Part shown: piece by piece, positions 7,280-10,826 of the stretch
Layout of the letters: the number at the start of each line of letters is the position of its first letter
Numbering within the stretch: position 1 is the stretch's first letter
Assembly: GCA_947253615.1 (NCBI GenBank)
Contig: CAMYAA010000010.1
Location: forward strand, 1 to 10,826
From: an uncultured Sutterellaceae bacterium
GTDB lineage: Bacteria; Pseudomonadota; Gammaproteobacteria; Burkholderiales; Burkholderiaceae_F
Direction: 5' to 3'
Length of the DNA stretch: 10,826 nt
Notes under the pieces: model-generated
What the model saw: only the letters and a program-made list of their open reading frames with translations
Databases searched by the model: none
Told to the model about the DNA's origin: nothing
Program-made: the position numbers and the translations under genes

Positions 7280-8770
7280 TCACTTGTTCCAGTTACGGGC
7301 ACGGCCTACCGCACGAGCCCATTGGTTCATCAAAAATTCTTTCTGGTCATTGCCCATCGAGGGTTCGAACACTCGGTCAATGCGCCAGAGAGAGGAAATC
7401 TCTTCGCAATTATCCCAGAAGCCAATCGCTAACCCGGCTAAAAACGCCGCCCCTAAGGCAGTCGTTTCCGTACAGCCGGGACGAATCACGGGGACCCCCG
7501 AAATATCGGCCTGGAATTGCATCAATAAATTGTTGCGAGAAGCCCCGCCATCAACACGTAACTCTTTTAAAGACGTCCCCGCATCAAGCTGCATAGCTTC
7601 TAACACTTCAGCCGATTGATACGCAATCGACTCTAACGCCGCACGCGCAATGTGCGCACGACGAGACCCACGCGTTAACCCAATAATCGTGCCACGCGCA
7701 GCGCTGTCCCAATGCGGTGCACCAAGCCCCACAAACGCAGGAACCACATACACCCCACCATTATCGGGCACACTCGAGGCTAAGGCTTCCACCTCCGCCG
7801 TGGATTTGAAAAACTCTAATTCATCACGAAGCCATTGAACAACCGCCCCCGCCACGAATACCGAGCCTTCAAGCGCATAAACCGTTGGACGATTTTCTAA
7901 TTGCCACGCCGCCGTGCCAATCAGACGATGAACACTGCCTCGCGGCTTCGTCCCTACGTTCATCAATAAAAAGCCACCCGTGCCATACGTATTCTTCGCA
8001 CAGCCTGGCTCGTAAACCGCTTGCCCAAACGTGGCCGCTTGCTGGTCGCCCGCAACCCCGCAGATAGGAATGGGTTTACCAAAAATTTCAGGATCCGTAT
8101 ACCCCAAAATACCCGAACTCGGAACGATTTCAGGCAACAAGGCTGGCGGAATCCCTAACACGTCCAAGAGCTCATCATCCCACTGCCCCGTCAATAAATT
8201 GCACATCATCGTGCGAGAGGCATTGGTAATGTCAATGGCGTGTACACGACCTTTGGTCAAATTCCAAATGAGCCACGAATCAATCGTCCCAAACGCTAAC
8301 TCACCACGTTCCGCACGTTCGCGAGCCCCGGGCACATGATCCAAAATCCATTTGATCTTCGTCGCGGAGAAATACGGATCAATACGTAACCCCGTCTTCT
8401 CACGCACGACAACTTCTAAACCAAGACGCTGCAGATCCACACAGTAATTCACCGTACGACGGTCTTGCCAGACAATCGCTCGATGAATCGGAGCCCCGGT
8501 CTTACGATCCCAAATCACCGTGGTTTCACGCTGATTGGTCAAACCGATACCCCCGATATCGTCCGCGCTCAAGCCAACCTTTTTTAACGCTTCACGCGCA
8601 CAATGGAGCTCAGTCTCCCAAATTTCGAGGGAGTCATGTTCTACCCAACCTAACTCGGGATAGTGCTGAGTAAACTCCTTTTGCTCCAGAGAGACAATCT
8701 CCGCTTGACGATTCAAAACCATCGCGCGAGAACTCGTTGTCCCTTGATCGAGTGCAAGTATATAAGTCAT
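7280..8770 (-). CDS. glpK: Glycerol kinase
   Basis: FGGY-family kinase that phosphorylates glycerol with ATP to sn-glycerol-3-phosphate, feeding GlpD encoded next. It has 496 residues (E. coli 502). Visible marks are the phosphate-1 loop [11 protein letters not shown] at 6-16, NQRETTVIW at 79-87, IDSWLIWNL at 163-171, [13 protein letters not shown] at 238-250 with D242 as catalytic base, [10 protein letters not shown] at 262-271 and [18 protein letters not shown] at 405-422. The E. coli fructose-bisphosphate loop (GGKGGTR, before IAGDQQ) is absent here: the residues before GVAGDQQ read FGKPIPIC. The ATG at 8770 has no clear Shine-Dalgarno sequence. No glpF or glpR is in the window. The leader holds a putative attenuator. 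Confidence 0.97.
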   Translation of the reverse strand: MTYILALDQGTTSSRAMVLNRQAEIVSLEQKEFTQHYPELGWVEHDSLEIWETELHCAREALKKVGLSADDIGGIGLTNQRETTVIWDRKTGAPIHRAIVWQDRRTVNYCVDLQRLGLEVVVREKTGLRIDPYFSATKIKWILDHVPGARERAERGELAFGTIDSWLIWNLTKGRVHAIDITNASRTMMCNLLTGQWDDELLDVLGIPPALLPEIVPSSGILGYTDPEIFGKPIPICGVAGDQQAATFGQAVYEPGCAKNTYGTGGFLLMNVGTKPRGSVHRLIGTAAWQLENRPTVYALEGSVFVAGAVVQWLRDELEFFKSTAEVEALASSVPDNGGVYVVPAFVGLGAPHWDSAARGTIIGLTRGSRRAHIARAALESIAYQSAEVLEAMQLDAGTSLKELRVDGGASRNNLLMQFQADISGVPVIRPGCTETTALGAAFLAGLAIGFWDNCEEISSLWRIDRVFEPSMGNDQKEFLMNQWARAVGRARNWNK

Positions 8771-8787
8771 TGTTCAAAAAGACTAAT

Positions 8788-8820
8788 AAAAAAGTGGGAG
8801 CTCAAGACTCCCTTCTTGAG
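8788..8820 (-). promoter_or_regulatory. Putative attenuator in the glpK leader
   Basis: Read on the minus strand, four segments follow each other: CTCAAGA, AGGGAG, TCTTGAG and CTCCC, then AC and six T (8793-8788). Segments one and three pair over 7 bp with segment two in the loop. Alternatively GGGAG of segment two pairs with CTCCC over 5 bp with a 7-base loop, giving a terminator-like hairpin before the T run. The two cannot coexist, which is the layout of a transcription attenuator. It lies 17 bases before the glpK ATG. The effector, if any, is unknown; antitermination control of glp genes by GlpP is known in Bacillus, not shown here. Confidence 0.45.
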
Positions 8821-8835
8821 TGTACTGAAAAACCC

Positions 8836-8863
8836 TTTATACGGAATATCGAACTTTCCCCAA
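8836..8863 (-). promoter_or_regulatory. Promoter of glpK-glpD
   Basis: On the minus strand TTGGGG (plus 8858-8863) and TATAAA (plus 8836-8841) are 16 bases apart, giving a start near 8829 and a leader of about 58 bases that contains the attenuator-like hairpins. The gene upstream ends in a strong terminator, so glpK needs its own promoter here. Confidence 0.5.
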
Positions 8864-8884
8864 TAAAAGGCCTTCGTCATAAAG

Positions 8885-8926
8885 AAAAACGCTCGAAAGC
8901 TAGCGTTTTAACTAGCTTTGAGCGTT
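8885..8926 (-). terminator. Terminator of the Arg-repeat protein gene
   Basis: A long stem: 8888-8894 pairs with 8920-8926 and 8896-8903 with 8912-8919, giving 15 bp with a single bulged base (8895) and an 8-base loop. On the minus strand it runs into five T, then CTTT. It follows the stop of the gene at 8944-9771 by 18 bases. Confidence 0.93.
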
Positions 8927-8943
8927 AATCAGAACCGGTGAGA

Positions 8944-9771
8944 TTACGGTTGAACCTTATCGCACGAAGCTGCAGGTTTGTCTTCAGAGGCCGCGCATTC
9001 ACACGCGTCATTACCCTCTTCTTCCTCTTCACAACAGCAGTCAGCCCCAGGAACTTCTTCTTCGGCTTCGCACTCGCAGGCTTCATCGCATTCGAGTTCG
9101 TCGTCGTCCTCAAAACAACCTTCATTCAACGTGGTGACTTCAAGCGTTTCTTCAACGACTTCAGGCGCAGCCTCATTCGTTTCAACGGCAGTTTGTTCCG
9201 ACATCTGACGCATCCAGGTCACTAACTGACGTAACGTCTTGTTCACGTCGTCCGAGCTCTTAAAGGCACTCTTTAAATCCGGATCTAAACGAACAATACC
9301 GTGCTGCATGAATTCAGCCGTGGCATCAAATTGACGCAATTGCTGCGCACGAGCGCGAGGACCCGAACGAACGCTGAAACGTTCACGCGAATCACGACGT
9401 TCACCCCCACGATTGTCCCCAAAACGCGAGCCCGAACGCCCACCAAAGCGGCTCGAACCACGTTCATTGCGGTCACCACGACCAAAACGATCACCGCGAT
9501 CCCCACGATCACCGCGTTCAGCGCGGTCAAAACGATCAAAGCGGTCAGAGCGCTCAAAGCGGTCCGAACGATCAAAACGGTTCGGACGATCCGAACGGTC
9601 CGAACGTTCAAAGCGATCCGTGCGATCCGATCGGTCAGGACGACCAAAAGATTCGCGACGATCGGAGCGACGATCACTATCGCCACGGAAACGGCGATCC
9701 CCGAAATCTTCACGATCTGAATTAAACGAGGTGCGATGCGACCCGCTGCTCTGCCAAGGTTTACGATCCAT
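8944..9771 (-). CDS. Unrecognised Arg-repeat / acidic Cys-rich two-block protein
   Basis: I do not recognise this 275-residue protein. Residues 1-41 are polar, rich in Arg, Asp and Ser. Residues 42-104 form 21 consecutive triplets x-[D/E/N/G]-R, so Arg falls at every third position (such as SDR, FDR, GDR, FER). Residues 105-142 are Arg/Gly/Ser-rich, with RGG-like and SRFGG motifs. A short ordinary-looking segment at about 143-192, ending in a probable amphipathic helix (VNKTLRQLVTWMRQM), may be the only folded part. From 199 on the chain is strongly acidic and holds ten cysteines, including ACECEAEEE (231-239), a CCC at 245-247 and ACECA (256-260). There is no signal peptide or membrane segment. 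The ATG has only a weak ribosome site (AAGAG). It is monocistronic with its own strong terminator. The composition suggests an RNA-binding or condensate-forming protein; that is inference, with no family match. Confidence 0.85.
   Translation of the reverse strand: MDRKPWQSSGSHRTSFNSDREDFGDRRFRGDSDRRSDRRESFGRPDRSDRTDRFERSDRSDRPNRFDRSDRFERSDRFDRFDRAERGDRGDRGDRFGRGDRNERGSSRFGGRSGSRFGDNRGGERRDSRERFSVRSGPRARAQQLRQFDATAEFMQHGIVRLDPDLKSAFKSSDDVNKTLRQLVTWMRQMSEQTAVETNEAAPEVVEETLEVTTLNEGCFEDDDELECDEACECEAEEEVPGADCCCEEEEEGNDACECAASEDKPAASCDKVQP
8947..9117 (-). other. Acidic cysteine-rich C-terminal tail
   Basis: Residues 219-275 of the Arg-repeat protein. Cysteines are at 219, 228, 232, 234, 245, 246, 247, 257, 259 and 270, set among Glu and Asp. 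The EACECEA core (230-236) matches the EACACEA of the GlpD tail at 5746-5766 in six of seven residues. Metal binding or a recognition tag are possible; neither is shown. Confidence 0.7.
9460..9648 (-). repeat. 9-base-related repeat coding x-[DENG]-R triplets
   Basis: Twenty-one residue triplets ending in Arg (residues 42-104) are encoded by short direct repeats such as TTTGATCGT- and GACCGC-type units. Synonymous codons vary between copies, so the pattern is kept at protein level rather than being a fresh slippage tract. The low complexity keeps several other frames open, which are shadows. Confidence 0.85.
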
Positions 9772-9851
9772 TATCTATACTCTTAAAATTGCTCCCCTTG
9801 CTTGACCAAACCACTCGGCAAATAACAAAGAAAGCTTCAAAATGCGGTAAC

Positions 9852-9898
9852 AGGGTGGTTTTCACTTTCACCCTAAACGATTTATTTTAAGTGAAAAC
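9852..9898. repeat. Overlapping inverted repeats upstream of the Arg-repeat gene
   Basis: GTTTTCACTT (9858-9867) is perfectly repeated inverted as AAGTGAAAAC (9889-9898), a 10-bp match. AGGGTG (9852-9857) and CACCCT (9869-9874) form a second inverted repeat whose loop contains the first arm, so the two foldings exclude each other. Neither is followed by a T run. The site is 81 bases upstream of the ATG at 9771 and could be an operator or an mRNA leader structure. No firm promoter for this gene was found. Confidence 0.45.
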
Positions 9899-9955
9899 AC
9901 TAAGTTCATGCAGCACTTATCCCCAACCGATTGATTTTTTCTCGGATTTTTTTCT

Positions 9956-9985
9956 TTGAGCATTTTTTGGGAAATTTGGTATAGT
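9956..9985 (+). promoter_or_regulatory. Promoter of the hpf-like gene
   Basis: TTGAGC (9956-9961) and TATAGT (9980-9985) are 18 bases apart, and the -10 is extended by TG at 9977-9978. A T-rich tract upstream (9930-9955) could act as an UP-type element. The start would be near 9992, giving a leader of about 190 bases. This is the best promoter in the window. Confidence 0.75.
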
Positions 9986-9991
9986 AGTGTT

Positions 9992-10181
9992 AAGGCGATG
10001 AAGAATCGCCAGACCAGTAACGGCACCGTCATGAGGACGAGTACGCGGCCCTTCGCTAAGACCAAAGCACAAAGCTCACCGCCGCCTAAGTCGCCCGACT
10101 TGACCGAGACGCTACTTTTAGAGAGTCACCCCTCTCTAACGAGAGAGATTGACTCTAGACCATAACAAGAGAGGTACATCT
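9992..10181 (+). promoter_or_regulatory. Structured 5' leader of the hpf-like gene
   Basis: The leader begins with a hairpin, GGCGAT and ATCGCC around GAAGA (9994-10010), right at the predicted transcript start. Smaller stems follow: CGTC/GACG near 10029-10042 and AAGTC/GACTT near 10087-10101. It ends in a two-part hairpin (10122-10156) beside the ribosome site. An ATG at 9998 opens a 55-codon frame that stops at 10165, three bases before the Shine-Dalgarno sequence; it has no good ribosome site of its own. No known riboswitch class is recognised. Confidence 0.45.
10122..10174 (+). promoter_or_regulatory. Hairpin with alternative anti-Shine-Dalgarno pairing
   Basis: AGAGTCA (10122-10128) pairs with TGACTCT (10150-10156), and inside it CTCTCT (10132-10137) pairs with AGAGAG (10142-10147) around AACG. 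The left inner arm, extended to CCTCTCT (10131-10137), is also fully complementary to the ribosome site AGAGAGG (10168-10174). One folding leaves the ribosome site open and the other covers it, which would allow translational control. Confidence 0.55.
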
Positions 10182-10490
10182 ATGCCCCAATCTCTGAATA
10201 TCATCTTCCACGGCATCAATCGTTCCGTTGCCTTAGAGCAATCCGTCGAAGAAAAGCTCGAAGCGCTCCGCCGTTTTGACCCTGAACTTGGGCCCTGCAA
10301 AGTTACGGTTTCCCAAGAAACGAGCAAAGCGCATGGTGAATTTACCGTTCTTGTTAACTTAAAGGCCTGCTCAGGCAAGGATCTCATCGTCAAACGCGCC
10401 CACATGGACGCCTTGGCCGCGGTCCACGATGCCTTCGATGTGTTGCGTCGCAACGTTAAGGAAGAACACGATAAAGCACACAATCGCTAA
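10182..10490 (+). CDS. hpf: Ribosome hibernation factor, HPF/RaiA family (short form)
   Basis: A 102-residue protein with the HPF/YfiA (sigma-54 modulation protein) pattern: an N-terminal strand IIFHGINRS followed by a helix VEEKLEALRRFDP, a central strand pair (CKVTVSQE and GEFTVLVNLKA), DLIVKRAHMDALAAVHDAFDVLRRNVKE as the second helix, and a short C-terminal end. Such proteins bind the 30S decoding region in stationary phase and promote inactive 70S or 100S ribosomes. The short length without a C-terminal dimerisation domain fits the HPF/RaiA short class. The start is the ATG at 10182, with AGAGAGG seven bases upstream; an in-frame TTG at 10149 lies inside the leader hairpin and is unlikely. 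It has its own promoter, leader and terminator. The assignment between HPF and RaiA is not certain. Confidence 0.88.
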   Translation: MPQSLNIIFHGINRSVALEQSVEEKLEALRRFDPELGPCKVTVSQETSKAHGEFTVLVNLKACSGKDLIVKRAHMDALAAVHDAFDVLRRNVKEEHDKAHNR

Positions 10491-10509
10491 TCGTCTTTGA
10501 GTTCACACC

Positions 10510-10537
10510 AGAGCCACCTACGGGTGGCTCTTTGTTT
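10510..10537 (+). terminator. Terminator of the hpf-like gene
   Basis: AGAGCCACC (10510-10518) pairs perfectly with GGTGGCTCT (10523-10531) around TACG and is followed by a T-rich run (TTTGTTTT). It begins 20 bases after the stop codon. Confidence 0.93.
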
Positions 10538-10542
10538 TGGTC

Positions 10543-10585
10543 AAAAAAAGGGGACTTCTTCGCACCGACAAGCGAGAAATCCCCT
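10543..10585 (-). terminator. Terminator of fdhD
   Basis: On the minus strand AGGGGA and TCCCCT (outer), AGAA with TTCT, and GCG with CGC form a nearly continuous stem with one mismatch and one bulge, followed by seven T (plus 10543-10549). It lies 23 bases after the fdhD stop and back to back with the hpf terminator. Confidence 0.9.
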
Positions 10586-10608
10586 GATCCCCAATGTTAA
10601 TCTGGGCG

Positions 10609-10786
10609 CTACCCTAAATCTAATAAACGTTCTGGGTGCGTATAAACGTTTGTGCGACCATAGCGCGAGAACGCACATAACGTTAAGTTCGAACGCTCGG
10701 CCATTTCAACGGCCATCGCCGTCGGGGCCGAGACCGCAAACATCACTTCGATGCCCGTGGCGACCGTTTTCTGAACCATCTCGTAA
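10609..10786 (-). CDS. fdhD: Formate dehydrogenase accessory sulfurtransferase FdhD, C-terminal fragment
   Basis: Only the last 58 residues are present; the upstream part is cut off by the adapter at 10787. The segment matches the FdhD C-terminus: the [24 protein letters not shown] type stretch (residues 1-24 of the fragment), a helix [12 protein letters not shown], then [18 protein letters not shown] with the family's G-R-x-N-V-Y ending. FdhD passes sulfur from IscS to the molybdenum cofactor and is needed for formate dehydrogenase activity. The rest of the gene and any linked fdh genes lie outside the contig. An apparent start reading MCIRDS comes from the adapter and is not real. Confidence 0.85.
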
Positions 10787-10826
10787 CTGTCTCTTATACA
10801 CATCTGACGCTGCCGACGATATGCAG
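10787..10826 (-). other. Nextera i5-side sequencing adapter (artefact)
   Basis: Reverse complement of the sequence at 10-49: mosaic end (10787-10805), Read 1 tail (10806-10819) and seven bases of the same index (10820-10826). Together with the left end it makes a perfect 40-bp inverted repeat at the contig ends, which is technical and not a transposon terminus. Confidence 0.98.

Noticed and set aside
8788..8820. H-type pseudoknot in the glpK leader
   Set aside because: There are no bases to bridge the 7-bp stem between TCTTGAG and CTCCC, so the two pairings are better read as alternatives.
9460..9648. CRISPR-like array
   Set aside because: The periodicity is three codons with no spacers of constant length, and it lies inside an open coding frame.
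9285..9805. Long overlapping open frames on both strands across the Arg-repeat region (such as plus 9413-9805 and 9301-9720, minus 9285-9713)
   Set aside because: They are by-products of the low-complexity repeat, which keeps other frames free of stops; they have no ribosome sites and show only Arg/Ser or Thr/Val/Ile monotony.
9917..9925. DnaA-box-like TTATCCCCA
   Set aside because: One mismatch to the consensus, a single copy, and no replication genes nearby.
1..10826. Terminal inverted repeats of a 10.8-kb transposon
   Set aside because: The repeats match the Nextera adapter including an index and the Tn5 mosaic end used in library preparation; no transposase is present and the content is housekeeping genes.

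Overview
The window reads as one complete short contig from a Betaproteobacterium, most likely order Burkholderiales and plausibly a gut Sutterellaceae-type lineage. The lineage is inferred from protein style and from the gene order tyrS / M23 peptidase / anmK / erpA / rpsI / rplM, which is typical of Betaproteobacteria; I could not run a search. Both ends are untrimmed Illumina Nextera adapter (1-49 and 10787-10826), with the same i5 index at each end. The outermost bases are therefore not genomic, and the truncations of tyrS and fdhD are artificial.

Layout. 50-943 (-) is tyrS, lacking its C-terminus. 1064-2593 (+) is a membrane-anchored M23 peptidoglycan endopeptidase, followed by anmK at 2688-3797 (+); together they link wall cleavage to recycling of anhydro-MurNAc. 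A strong hairpin at 3804-3833 separates them from the convergent minus-strand block erpA (3873-4241), rpsI (4484-4876) and rplM (4894-5322). The last two form the usual L13-S9 operon. It is preceded by an intergenic stretch of about 310 bases that carries a 12-bp leader hairpin. Next on the minus strand come glpK (7280-8770) and glpD (5635-7278), a glycerol-utilisation pair with stop and start one base apart. glpK has a short leader in which two hairpins, one terminator-like, exclude each other. Upstream is 8944-9771 (-), an unrecognised protein with an Arg-every-third-residue low-complexity N-terminal half and an acidic, cysteine-rich tail. A 410-base gene-free stretch follows, holding an inverted repeat, a good extended -10 promoter and a structured leader for a short HPF/RaiA ribosome-hibernation factor (10182-10490, +). 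The contig ends in the C-terminus of fdhD (10609-10786, -).

Most of the window is ordinary housekeeping DNA. Three points stand out. First, cysteine/glutamate tails carrying an EACxCEA motif occur on two unrelated proteins: GlpD, which normally has no such tail, and the Arg-repeat protein. Second, the Arg-repeat protein itself is a basic/acidic two-block polyampholyte that may condense or bind RNA. Third, two leader RNAs (glpK and hpf) have mutually exclusive pairings that look like switches.
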